Shown here one piece after another: positions 48,167 to 60,130 of a stretch of DNA of 64,000 nucleotides; the first letter of the stretch is position 1, and each line of letters starts with the position of its first letter. The stretch is taken from the NCBI GenBank assembly GCA_013146195.2, contig CM028378.1:8857350-8921349 (forward strand), in the 5' to 3' direction. Origin of the DNA: Codonopsis lanceolata (lineage: Eukaryota > Streptophyta > Magnoliopsida > Asterales > Campanulaceae). Both the position numbers and the translations under genes were made by a program. Below the pieces are notes generated by a model. It searched no databases and had not been told where the DNA came from. It saw only the letters and a program-made list of their open reading frames with translations.

Positions 48167-49996
48167 TGATGTCTTAAATTATTACCTTGCAAGTGCACGA
48201 ATCAACCGTAATATAGTTGTGCAAACACAAAGGTTAAACCACAGAGATTTTAGTTTTTATTAAAGTAAATTTAACTTATCTAGCAAAATAAAACAATTAT
48301 TAACTAAGAGCATCCACAATGGTTACACCCTAAAACACCCTTTATATAACCCCCTAAATCTTTTTAGAGGCCCTTTAAAAAAATTTCAACTCCAATGAGC
48401 ACCCTCTATATAACCCTTTGAATTTGTGACATCTTAATTAACAAACTTAATTACCTATATATTTCTATTTTTTATTTTTTTATTTTCCTACCGCAATTGA
48501 AATAAAATATTTATACTTTTAAATTTTATATTTTATGAAAAATATATTATATGTTTTGATTATATCAATTATTTTTATTTAAAGAAAGTCTTGTCACACT
48601 TTTTAATATTATCAATATACCCATAATTTTAAGTTATAAATAACAAAAAAAGGGAAATGATAGTGCAAAAAATACACTAAATTAATTGAAAAAGAAAATC
48701 GAAAAAATGGAAAGCATACCATCATCAAAGTGATGATGTGAGTTGGGTTGTTAATTCATGGGCTCTCCACTAGCACATCAAAATTTTGGCTGTGATCAAG
48801 CAAAAAAAATCGTTTTGTCGTTCTTTAAATTTTAACAATTTTTTGAAAATGAACGAATACTAGGAAGAAAACCAATGGAGAAGAAGATAGGTGGGGGAGA
48901 GAAGAAAGAGATGAATGGAGGCTAATACTCACCCAATAAGTTGAGGGAGATTTAGCTTTTTAGGGATAGGGTGATTGATAAGGTGTCCATTCGGGTCTAC
49001 AGGGGTCTAGGTTAAATTAACTAAAACACAATAAAATAATCTAATTAACAAAGCATAATAAATATGAGATAAATCAAAGTTTGTAAAATGCTTAAGAATT
49101 GAGATTTGCTTGTATCTACTCTAATGCACTTTTGTTTAATGTATCACTCACTATATCTTGGGTTCGTTCACGAAAGAATGATATACTTCATTGTATTATA
49201 ATTCAGTCTACATCCTAAATAATTCATCTAAGACTATACCTTTAAAAACAAGAACATATGAATCTAACCCTAACTTATCATTTTTGTACATCGATAGGTT
49301 TAATATTTCACAATAGTGAGTCAGTGTACGACATATGCATATGGTCGTACAGTTATCCGCACCTCTAGATCTTTAACTATTACGATACTATTCATTAAGA
49401 AAAAACCATGTAGCAAAGAGATTGATAAACACTGTGATCAACAAGACTTGATCGAATAAGAAACTAATGTAAAGCAAAAAATTTGATACAAGTTAACTCC
49501 AATTCTTAGATTATGGGGTTAGTTCCTCATAATTTAAAGTACAAAACCTTGAACCATTTTCGAAGAATCATTTTTCATAGACAAATAAAAATAATACTGA
49601 ACTTCTCTCCCTTTTTTCTAACATAAACGGATCTATTTATACATAATAATTATACAATAAGTAAAAAAATGAGATACAAAACAATAAAAACTCTAAAAGA
49701 AGACAAAAGGGAGCCAAAGTGGCCGCCCCTTTTCCAAGAAACCAAAAGTCATGGCTGCCACAATTTTGATAAAAGCTGATTTTCAGCTTTTCACCTTTAA
49801 ATTTCCAACTTTTTCACCTTGGTCCATAAAGTCTTCAAATTAAGCATAAAGTGGCTATATTTTTCACAATTGTTCCCCAAGTCCCTGAAATTATAAAATA
49901 CAACTAAAACATATATTAAACAACAAAAACCCCCGAGAAATATCATAATTTAAGTTAGAATAATACTCAATAAATGTGTATAAAACACATTCATCA
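48167..49996 (-). repeat. 3' LTR of the Athila-like element, enlarged by an insertion
   Basis: Aligned by eye to the other LTR (1143 bp), this copy is 1830 bp because about 690 bp are inserted at roughly 48307-49000. Outside the insert the two LTRs are clearly homologous but carry many point differences and small indels, more than the nested Copia LTRs. Confidence 0.85.
48307..49000. mobile_element. MITE-like insertion in the Athila-like 3' LTR
   Basis: Present in one LTR and absent in the other. The left end AGAGCATCCACAATGGTTACACCC and right end (reverse complement) TAGACCCGAATGGACACCTT share CC-AATGG-ACACC. It is A/T-rich with no coding sequence. The exact ends and target duplication could not be fixed. 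Confidence 0.6.
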
Positions 49997-50011
49997 AATA
50001 CCCCCAAACTT

Positions 50012-50867
50012 AGGCTTTTGTTCGTTCTCGAGTAAAAAAAAAACATATAAATACAAAAACTAAAATAAATTAAACCAAACTAAAATAAACAATATTTTTT
50101 ACTTTCACAAGTCAAAGTATCGGCATGATACCACATGATGCCTCAAAGAATGCTAAGTAACAACACATAGCCACATGTCTAGGCTTTCACTCAATCATCA
50201 ATTCATCATCAATCTCACTTGTAAATCTATGTGTGTGTGTGCAAACCATTAATTGACTATCTTCAAACTTATAAAGTTTTATCAAGTTAAGTACAACATC
50301 CATTCCAAAATATTTCAATAAAAACGTGTGCATCACAAAACATGCAACATACCATCAATACCCGGCTAACAACATGAAGAGAGATTGTGCTAATATTCAA
50401 GTGCTTGTATATTCATCTCATGCACTAACTATGTATGAAATACAACGCTCTTAAGTCTCAATTACTTATAATAGCTAAGATTGTGCAAATACGGTTAGCT
50501 ATATCAAGATGTGTATATAATTCAAAACACGAGTCAAATCAACTATGCTTCAAAACCATGTCAACTAACACAAACACATGTGACAACTAGATCAATATGA
50601 CTTTATTAAGCTTGTAATATAAGGCCAGGGTGAGGGGTTAACAATAAAAGGAATAAGAAATTACAAAGCGAGAGAGTAAGAATATTACTTTTTTCCCCAT
50701 ACAAAGCACTCACTTTCTTTAAACAACCCCAAAACTTTGACTTTTTGGTTGAAGAATGTATCAACACCATCACAAAAAAATTCTTCCCAATGATCCTTTT
50801 ATTTGCTTTCTTTATTTCTTTTCTATTTTTTAAGAGCATATGCATTTTTGATTTTCGCACCCTTTTC

Positions 50868-50908
<41 letters not shown>

Positions 50909-52716
50909 TGTATGTATTTTTTTCCTTTTCAATACAAAAAATCATTAGGGCTATTATTTTATTACATCAACTAACATAAAGATAACATTCCCACCCCAAT
51001 CATACTCTCTCAAAGGGTAGGTAAAAGTGTATAAGTTTTAAGGGTTAAGTTAATTCGGGTAAAAAAAATGATGTCGAATGGGGGTCGATGTGTACTTAGC
51101 ACACGCCATTATTTTTAATAAAGCTCAAAAGGACACACTAAAGATTAATATATAATAGGGATGGTAAGAAATATAGACTCAAGCGATCCAAAGATGGCAT
51201 AAATCATATCTTAACTATCACAATGCTCATGCTTCATTTTCACATAAATTCAACAAAGTTTTAAATCATTCCTTAACTCGAAGTTTTAAAAACAAGCCCC
51301 ATAAGTATTTCACATAAGCATTCGCTTGAAAAGAGGTAGGGAAAATCAAGACTTAAATACACTCATGGTTCGAAGGTGTGCTTGAGATATATTACCAAAA
51401 GAAGTCTAACAGATCTAACTTAGCATGCAATCAACCCTAAGTCGCAAATATAATGCAACAATCATGTAATGATGGATGTATAAAATGTTCATGACCACTA
51501 AAATAGAAAGGTCCAAGGGAATGAAATGTGCACTATAAACTCAATAAAAATACTCAAATGCTTTAATAAATCAAGTCATGGTATTTTTGTGCTAATAAAT
51601 TGGAGATATAAAGTTCCATCAACTAAATTAAGCTAAGGCACGCAGACAAGTTTACATGTATCGCTATTAACAATCATGTTATCATTGGTGGAAGTAACCA
51701 CGCCAGTATAAAAGACTCTAAATTTTTTCGAAATTTTCTAATTTTTTTTTTAAACAAAAACTAAAATAATAAACTAACTACTAAAATAAAAACTAAATAA
51801 CAGGAAAATAAAAACTAAATTAACTAACTACAACAGGTAACAAGGCTCTTTTCAAAAATATCATTTAAGCGCAAGGCAATTCCCACCCCCAAACTTAAAT
51901 TTCACATTGTCCTCATTGTGATTATGATAACCAAAGGGAACGAATAAGGCACAGACTCAGATTTGGCGCAAACCACTGCGAACACTGCTTCACTGGCCAC
52001 TGTTTCCAATATTTCATATTTTGGCAAAATAACTAGCAACTGAGGGTAACCAAAACTGGAGCACAACAAAAGTCTCACACTTGACCAAAATCAAAGTATG
52101 AAATTTGTTAACATCCATATGTTCAGTCACTAGCAATACTCAGATTATCAATTCGAGCATTTTTAACCGAGCTTGTTGAGTTTTGCATCTTGAATAGACA
52201 TGATGAACTGGACAAATTACAAGCAATTACACATAGATCCCCATCCAATAAATACTCAATACTAAACAAAAAAAAAATCAACTCTCTCTCATCATTAAAG
52301 CACAAATATTGCCCAACCCCTAATTGCCCAATAATTCACAAAATATCACCCCACATATTTGAATAGCAAAATCCAACAAATCAATGTTCAAATGGAATTT
52401 AAAAGGAACTAAACCCACACCCCACTACAATTAGCAAGTATCTATTGAGCAACAATTTTCCTGGATATGCAGAATGACAAACAACAAAGACCTCCCAAGT
52501 TCCAAACATCACAATATTCTATCAATATCATAACCAATTAAATAATTAACTGGATATTTGAAATTAAGAACACACAGGTACTATTTTCGAACTATCAATT
52601 TCATGGAGTACATCAATTAGCAATATATTTGGAGAGATCTTACTTACTCAGCAAAATGGGGTGCCGTTTTCCAGCCCTTCGATACCAGATTTTGGGCTGC
52701 TTCAAGAATTTGGATG
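50012..52716 (-). other. Non-coding 3' internal region of the Athila-like element
   Basis: No frame with protease, RT or integrase motifs is seen. An (AT)n run lies at about 50872-50905. Short A/T-rich frames are not credible genes. Confidence 0.6.
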
Positions 52717-52720
52717 AAAT

Positions 52721-53047
52721 TAATACAGATGATGCTACTACAAATGCTACAACTATGAAGGATGCTAAGTGTACTGCAGCCAAAGTCATAGACCCATACA
52801 AGAAAAGGAAGGGTGTCGAGTGTAAATAAAAGAGGTTGTTAGGATTTGTTATGATGTATGTGTGACATCTATATGATGTCACCAGTAGTCATGCTTTTGT
52901 TATGTTAGATTCCTTTATATTTTGCATCTGTAATCTCTTCTATATACAACAGAAAATGTATGTTACAGAGTAGCAGTTATCTCTGTAACCTCTCTATCAA
53001 TTTCCTCTCATCTCTTGAAGAATGTACAATCTCTTCAAATCATTTCA
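52721..53047 (+). repeat. 5' LTR of Copia-A
   Basis: Starts TAATACAGATGATGCTACTA and ends CTCTTCAAATCATTTCA, directly before the primer binding site. Confidence 0.92.
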
Positions 53048-53110
53048 TGGTATCAGAGCTTATGCACATGCTTCCGCCTCATCTTAAATCAACAATTGCA
53101 CCCAGTAATC

Positions 53111-56100
53111 ATGGCAACAAATTCAACTCAAGGAGAAGATTCACCTCATACAACAACACAACAGAAGGTTGTAGAGATTGTCGAAGAAATAGATGAGTAT
53201 GCATCAACAGAGGTACATCTCATCCTTCCAATTTCACATCCTCTGTACTTAAATCCCAATGACCATCCTGGAATGAGTTTGATAACTCAAGTTCTTAATA
53301 ATTCAAATTATAGTCAATGAAAAAGAGCCATGATAATAGCTCTATCTTCAAAACTTAAGCTTGGGATTGTTACTGGAGTTAATAAGAAACCCAATTCTCA
53401 GTCAAAATACCTTACTCATTGGCAACGTTGTAATGACATGATTACTTCATGGATTTTGAATGCAATCTCACCTGAAATTAGTGCTAGCCTTGTGTATTTT
53501 AAAACCGCTAAAGAGATTTGGGAAGACCTGGAATGTCGGTTTACTCAGGGCAATGCATCTCAAGTTTTTCAAATTAAGAAAGAGCTAATGAACCTACATC
53601 AAGGATCTATGTCAATTACTGAATATTTCACAAAATTCAGATCAGTCTGGGATGGATTTGAAGATGCCTGCAATATACCTAAGTATGTTTATTCATGCTC
53701 TTGTGGTAGCATTAAGAGGTTGGACGATTATAATCAACTGCAGAAAGTAACCCAATTCCTAATTGGTTTAAATGATACCTATTCTGGAATCCGGAGTACT
53801 GTACTGGCCATGACTCCTCTGCCTAATCTAAGTACTACAATGTCTCTATTGATGCAAGATGAGAAGGTTAAAGAATGTGTTGTTCAACAACTGGTTATAG
53901 ACTCTAATGTTACGACTGCTTTGTTTGCTAAACACTCATCTTATTCACCCACACTCACAAAAGGTCAAATTAATACTGGCAATACAAAGAATACTTATGT
54001 TCTTGGCAAGAAACCTTTTACAAAAGGACATTTAACATGTGATCATTGTGGTGGATCTGGTCATATGAAGGAGAGTTGTTTCTTTATACTTGGATTTCCT
54101 AAGTGGCATAAACTTTATGGAGTCAAACCAGATCCTGCCAAAATGCCAAAAAATATGAAACCTAAACTAACCAATCATGTGCCACATGCTTCACATGTTA
54201 ACACTGCTACACAAGCCACTACTGCTCAAGCTGTTCCTGAAGGTACCGAGGTAGGTTATGTCTCCATGTCTCAAGCACACTATCAACAACTCCTGAATTT
54301 GATCAATCAAAATTGTTCTACAAGCACATGTAGTCCTACCCCACAAATTGCTGGTAAGAATCATGACATCTCAAGTGTTTTCAATTCTTCTGAATTCAGT
54401 CCTAGCTCATCTCAGGTCTCTGAATGGATCATAGATTCAGGGGCTTCAGATCATGTTGTTTCATCCATTAACCTACTTGTTAATCTTATTCCTTTTTCAT
54501 CCACCATTCGTCTCCCAAATAGTTTGATAACTCATATTACACATACATGCACTATCACTCTGTCAAATGGACTGACTCTTCTTAATGTCATGTGTGCTTC
54601 TGTTTTTCATGCAATTTGCTATCTGTAAGTAAGCTAGTGGCTCATAACAGTTGTTGTGTCTCTTTCTTTCCTTAGTATTGCCTCTTTCAGGACTTGGCCT
54701 GCAAAAGCTTGAAGGGGATTGGTAAACTGCACAAGGGATTGTACAAACTTGACTTACTTGGCACAGGATCATCTGCAGATAGGTCTATCTCTCATTGCCC
54801 ACAAGTGTCTACCATTTCTATTGATTCAGCCATTCTTTGGCATCTTAGATTAGGACATGTACCTATGACAATTTTGAAGCATTTTCCTATTTCATATACT
54901 AAGCTCAATTTACCTACTGTTTGTGATGTATGTCATCAAGCTAAACAATGCAGAATTCCTTTTTCTTTAAGTACCTTTTATGCTACTACCCCTTTTGAAC
55001 TTCTTCATTGTGATGTTTGGGGCCCTTATCCCCATCTTACATATAATGGGTTTCATTCATTCTTAACTAGTGTTGATGATTACTCTAGGACAACATGGAC
55101 ATATCTCATAAATTCCAAATCCCAAATATTATATTTTCTCTCCTCTTTTCTTAAGCTGGTTACTAATCAGTTTAATACTACTGTCAAGAGAATAAGGTCA
55201 GATAATGGGTCTGAATTTTTCAATAACACTCTCTCTGCCTATCTTACAAACTTAGGCATTGAGCATCATAGTTCTTGTGTTGAAACACCCCAGCAGAATG
55301 GAAAAGTGGAAAGGAAACATAGGCACTTACTTAATGTGGCTAGATCCCTTAGATTTCAGGCCAATCTTCCAATTAAATTTTGGGGTGAGTGTGTCTTGGC
55401 TGCCACTTACTTGATCAATAGAACTCCTACTCCAATCTTGTCCTTCAAAACCCCTTATGAAGTTCTTCTCAAACAGATTCCTCCCTACACTCATTTAAAA
55501 GTCATTGGATGTCTTTGTTTTGCCTCCACTCTTAAGTCTCACAGAAACAAGTTCTCTCCAAGAGCCTCAAAATGCATATTTCTAGGTTATCCATATGGTA
55601 AAAAGGCATACAAAGTTTATGATCTGTCTACTCATAGGGTGTTTTACTCTAGAGATGTTCAGTTTTATGAATCCATTTTCCCTATGCTACTTCTTCTTAT
55701 CAAACTAATGACTGTTCCATTCCTATGTTTCCTTCCATCCCTTCTCCTATTAATTCTGCTTCAGACCCCTCTCCTAGTTCTCTTTCTTCCTCTTCTCATT
55801 CAAACTCTCATGTTTCTCCTTCTTTCTCCATTCCTTCCCATACATCCTCCTCTTCTGAGTCTCCTTCTATGCATGTCTCTTCTGAGCCCCCACATGTTCC
55901 AGTTCCTCCTTCATCTAGACCTACTAGACAGAGGTCAGTGCCAATCAAGTACAGAGATTATATAGATCTTCCTTCTCAGTTTACCAATGCCTCCTGCTCT
56001 TCCAGGTTGGTCCCATCCTCCTCTATCTCTTACTCTGCCATTTCTCCTACTTACTACTCCTATATTTGTAACATTTCTTCTTTAACTGAGCCTTCCTCTT

Positions 56101-57640
56101 ATACTCATGTTTTAAAAGATCCCAACTGGTGTCAAGCTATGAGTGCTGAATTGAATGCTTTAGAACTGAACCACACTTGGGAAGAACTTCCTCCCGATAA
56201 GAATCCAGTAGGTTGCAAGTAGGTCTTTAGGTTGAAATACAAACCAGATGGGACATTGGACAAATATAAGGCTAGGTTGGTTGCCAAGGGTTTCACTCAG
56301 ACAGAAGGTGAAGATTACTTTGAAACCTTTGCCCCTGTTGCCAAAATGACAACAGTAAGATTGTTTTTGGCTCTAAGTGTTATGAAGGGATGACATCACT
56401 CACAGATGGGTGTTACTAATGCCTTTTTGCATGGTGATCTAGAGGAGGAGGTCTATATGAGTCTCCCTCCCTCCAGGCTACTCTCTTCCTCCTACTATCA
56501 AGTCTAGTTCTGCCAGGCCAGTGGTTTGTAAGGTTTTAAAGTCTCTTTATGGCTTAAAACAGGCTCCTAGGCAATGGTACAGCAGGCTTGCCTCTGCTCT
56601 CCTTGCCTTTGGTTTTCACAAATCCAAGAATGATCACACTCTCTTTACTCTATCTAAAGATGGTTCTTTCATAACCATTTTAGTCTATGTAGATGATATT
56701 TTGGTCACTGGTTCTCACACATCTGTGATTACTCAAGTTAGGGCTCATTTACACAATCACTTCAATATAAAGGATCTTGGTCCTCTCAATTTTTTTCTTG
56801 GTATAGAGATTGCCAGATCTCAGGAAGGGATTTGTATTCATCAAAGGAAGTATATAATGGACATTGTGTCTGATGTTGGTTACATGTCTGTAAAATCCTC
56901 CAAAATTCCTATGGAACAACACCACTCTTTTGCTGCTGACAAAGGGTCTCTTCTCTCAAATCCTATTGCTTATAGGAGACTTATTGGCATATTATTTTAT
57001 CTTTCCATTACCAGACCAGATATTACCTATTATGTTCACATCTTAAGTCAGTTTCTCTCTAGTCCCAGAGTTCCCCATTGGGATGCTGCTCTGAAGTTGG
57101 TAAAGTACCTTAAAGGCTTTATAGGTCAAGGCTTTTGCTTTATCCTGCTCTTGGCTCCTTAACTCTTCAGGCCTACTGTGATGCTGATTGGGCTTCTTGT
57201 CCAATGACTAGGAGATCTTTGTCTGCTTATTGTGTTCTGCTTGGTGGTTCCCTTATTTTTTGGAAAGCTAAGAGACAAGGCATATTGTCTAGATATTCTT
57301 GTGAAGCAGAATACAGGAGCTTAGCTAATGCATCCTGTGATGTTGTCTGGCTGCTCTTATTGTTAAAGGATTTTGGGGTTATCTCTTCTGCTCATGTTCC
57401 CCTTTACTATGACAACAAAGCCGCCCTTCACCTGGCTTCCAATCCAACCTTCCATGAGAGGACCAAACACATTGAGATTGACTGTCATCTTGTCCGAGAC
57501 AAGATCCTTGTTGGCATTATTTCCCTCAATTTTTTTTTTCATCCCTGCAGTTAGCTGACCTGTTTACCAAAGCCTTGGCTCAGCCTACCATGTTTGCTCT
57601 TATGTCCAAACTCAATGTGTTTAACCTCTTTACCACATTC
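53111..57640 (+). pseudogene. Copia-A gag-pol, single long frame disabled by stops and frameshifts
   Basis: ATG at 53111 starts gag. An in-frame TGA at 53318-53320 sits where Trp is expected (NYSQ-stop-KRAM). Gag has a CX2C zinc knuckle (CDHCGGSGHMKESC). Protease: WIIDSGASDHVV. A frameshift near 54610 precedes integrase, which keeps LWHLRLGH, CDVCHQAKQC and the DDE region (SDNGSEFFN, ETPQQNGKVERKHRH). RT has stops at 56220-56222 (again a Trp codon changed to TAG) and 56391-56393, a shift near 56490, then YVDDILVTGS. RNase H: AYCDADWASCPMTRRS and DNKAALHLASNP. Copia order (integrase before RT) is clear. Five or more lesions make it inactive. Confidence 0.93.
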
Positions 57641-57654
57641 AGCTTGAGGGGGGC

Positions 57655-57981
57655 TAATACAGATGATGCTAATACAAATGCTACAACTATGAAGGATACT
57701 AAGTGTACTGCAGCCCAATTCATGGACCCAGACAAGAAAAGGAAGGGTGTCGAGTGTAAATAAAAGAGGTTGTTAGGATTTGTTATGATGTATGTGTGAC
57801 ATATATATGATGTCACCAGTGGTCATGCTTTTGTTGCGTTAGATTCCTTTATATTTTGCATCTGTAATCTCTTTTATATACAATAGAAAATGTATGTTAC
57901 AGAGTAGCAGTTATCTTTGTAACCTCTCTATCAATTTAATTTAATCTCTTGAAGAATATACAATCTCTTCAAATCATTTCA
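57655..57981 (+). repeat. 3' LTR of Copia-A
   Basis: Starts TAATACAGATGATGCTAATA and ends CTTCAAATCATTTCA, followed by the GAAAT target duplication. Confidence 0.92.
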
Positions 57982-57986
57982 GAAAT

Positions 57987-58700
57987 AGAAGACACGCAAA
58001 GCAGGACTGAGGTCCCATTAACCTGTATGAGCTGGCATCGGCCATAAGTTAAAGAGGCCTTGACTGGTGCACACAAAAAATGGCGCCCAGAACAGAAGCT
58101 TGGAAAGTTGGATCTAGCCAGGGATAATCATAGTGCGTGGGACTCCTTGATGGATCTCGAAATTGCAGGCGATCAACAATTGGAAGCAGGAATGACGGCT
58201 GAGACGTTTAACGAACGGGGTTGGCGGCTGGAGATAGTTCGAGATGACGATAAGTGGTGAAGTCCGGCGGTTAGGGGTGCAGAGAGAGACAGTGATGGCG
58301 TTGGGCTCCGTACGTGAAGTGAGAGAGATGGAGGGACGCCAAAATATTGGATGGCACAGGTGAAGGAGAGAGGACTCGACCGGATTTGTAGACCGGAAGC
58401 TGGAGCGAAGATGACAGAGGTTGAGGTGCCAGATTCAGAGAGGGAGAGGCTGGGTAGAGCAAACTGGGGGATTGAAATAATGAAAATTTTGGGCCGGTCA
58501 TGAAGACTAAGATGACTGGAGAAGATGGCGAGCTCATTGGAGATGGAGGTGGGTGAGGAGGAGAAGGGACCGGCAGGATGCAAGAAGAGAGATAGAGATA
58601 GAGATGAAAATGGAGCTGAGAGAGAGAGAGAGAACGATCCCTACCTTTTGTTCTTTTCTTTTTGGGAAGCTTGCAACTTGTTTAAACTAAAACAAAATCT
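57987..58700 (-). other. GC-rich segment inside the Athila-like element, possibly captured host DNA
   Basis: On the minus strand a CT-rich leader (TCTCTCTCTCTCAGCTCC) is followed by a Ser/Pro/Leu-rich open frame starting near 58583. Continuing across the Copia-A insertion point, the segment reaches a donor-like GTAAGTAAG near 52645. Base composition differs sharply from the rest of the element. No domain was recognised. Confidence 0.35.
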
Positions 58701-58914
58701 ACTAAAAAAACTAAAAAAAAAAACTATTAAACATAAGTGGATAACAATACATAAAAAATAAAATATTTCTATGAGGGTGTGACACTATTAACACTCTCCT
58801 ATAAACCTACAAACTTAAGAAAACTCTAACGAGTGACTCAAAAAGTAACAAAATAAATACAAAAATATAAGGGTTAGAAATTATTGTAAGTTATAATCGT
58901 TAGCTTGACTTATA

Positions 58915-59989
58915 TCCCCCCCCCTTTCAACCAAGGAGGCATCGCCAGATCACCTAGGAATGCACACATTTTTGGTCCATAAAATCCACCACTCATGTAG
59001 TGTCTTAATTTTTGTCCATTGAACCCAAACACTTCCTTGAGGAAATTTTCTTTACATGATGGCCATCTAATTGCTTTAGGGACGGGGAATATTACACTTA
59101 AATCTTCCAATATAATACTATCCGGAATTTATATCATTTTTTCATCAACACTACATTGCTCATGCATATCTAAAATTTATCTTCAAGAAAATATGAAGAA
59201 GGCGTCCCTAACTCCACATAAGTGTCTAGCGGATAATTAATTGGAGAACAATTTTCAATGTCAATCTCCGAAATTTCTTTGGGTTCTTGAGAACAATGAG
59301 GTGGTATGTCAATTTGTGGAAAATCTTGGGATTCTATAATCAACTCTTCTCTTTCAATCGGCTCTTATTTCTCAATGACTTCTATCTCTTCTTTATCCAA
59401 ATGTGTTAGATCATTTTCTTGATACCGATTATTTTTCTCATTCATCTCCTTTTTGGAGATCTGTCAATCGTGCACTTATTTACTCTAGTATTTCACCTAA
59501 TATATCCTGTCTTTCTACTTACATATCAAAGTTTCTTAAAAGCTCTTCCTCTCGCTCATTATAATAGGAAGAATAAGGAGGCGGCTCATTATAGTAATTA
59601 TGCGAAGAAAAAGATGATTGATTGTAATAAGAAGGTGGCTCAATATAGTAAGACAAATAAGAATAAGGTTCATGAACAATTGAAGCTTTCTGACTTGCAA
59701 GTTGAGCTTTAAGAGATTCAATTTGAGCTTTCATTGCAAGTTGGGCTTTGAGAGATTCAATTTGTGCTTCCAATACAATAAATTTACTTGAATCACTGTG
59801 ATTACTGGGCGAAGAAAAAGAGGGTTGGTTGCAATATTCTCGTTCATAGCGATTGGGATAATGAATGCCTTGATAAGCATCCACTTCTCGATACATAGGA
59901 AACACTCTAGCATTTTGGTAGACATATTCATTCGTGGTTCTCATAAGTGCGAAATTTTCCATACCCCATAGATAATTATTGTACGCCAT
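58915..59989 (-). pseudogene. Decayed reading frame of the Athila-like element, next to the primer site
   Basis: Starts at ATG 59989, 119 bp from the primer binding site. The first 156 codons are intact: Tyr/Ser/Asn/Pro-rich segments (YYNEPPPYSSYYNEREEELL) around a doubled coiled-coil unit AQIESLKAQLA. After a stop at 59519 the same frame is traceable through stops (VERQDILGEILE, ISARLTDLQKGDE), and further frames give an acidic part (LDKEEIEVIEK, IPPHCSQEPKEISEID) and a C-terminal block (FGFNGQKLRHYMSGGFYGPK, CAFLGDLAMPPWLKGG). It is gag-like in position but lacks any enzyme motif. I do not recognise the domain with certainty. Confidence 0.6.
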
Positions 59990-60107
59990 ATTATTTTATT
60001 GATTATTGATTTATGTTTAAAAAATATAATTTTCATATATTTTTTAAGAAAACGAAAATAATAATAATAAGAATGAAAAGTTAAATTAACTAAATCAAAA
60101 TAGCAAA

Positions 60108-60125
60108 TCCCTGGCAACGGCGCCA
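60108..60125 (-). other. Primer binding site of the Athila-like element (tRNA-Asp type)
   Basis: Minus-strand TGGCGCCGTTGCCAGGGA follows five bases after the 5' LTR end. It matches the 3' end of plant tRNA-Asp at all or nearly all positions. Confidence 0.85.
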
Positions 60126-60130
60126 AAACT

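Larger units (their letters stand above)
52721..57981 (+). mobile_element. Copia retrotransposon (Copia-A), 5.26 kb, nested in the Athila-like element
   Basis: LTRs of 327 bp at 52721-53047 and 57655-57981, primer site TGGTATCAGAGC (tRNA-iMet) at 53048-53059, polypurine tract TTGAGGGGGGC at 57644-57654, target duplication GAAAT at 52716-52720 and 57982-57986. Both LTRs start TAATACAG rather than TG and end CATTTCA. I counted about 18 differences between the LTRs, roughly 94-95% identity. Confidence 0.95.

Noticed and set aside
55725..56222. Separate Ser/Pro-rich protein
   Set aside because: It is the spacer between integrase and RT of Copia-A, read in the shifted frame.
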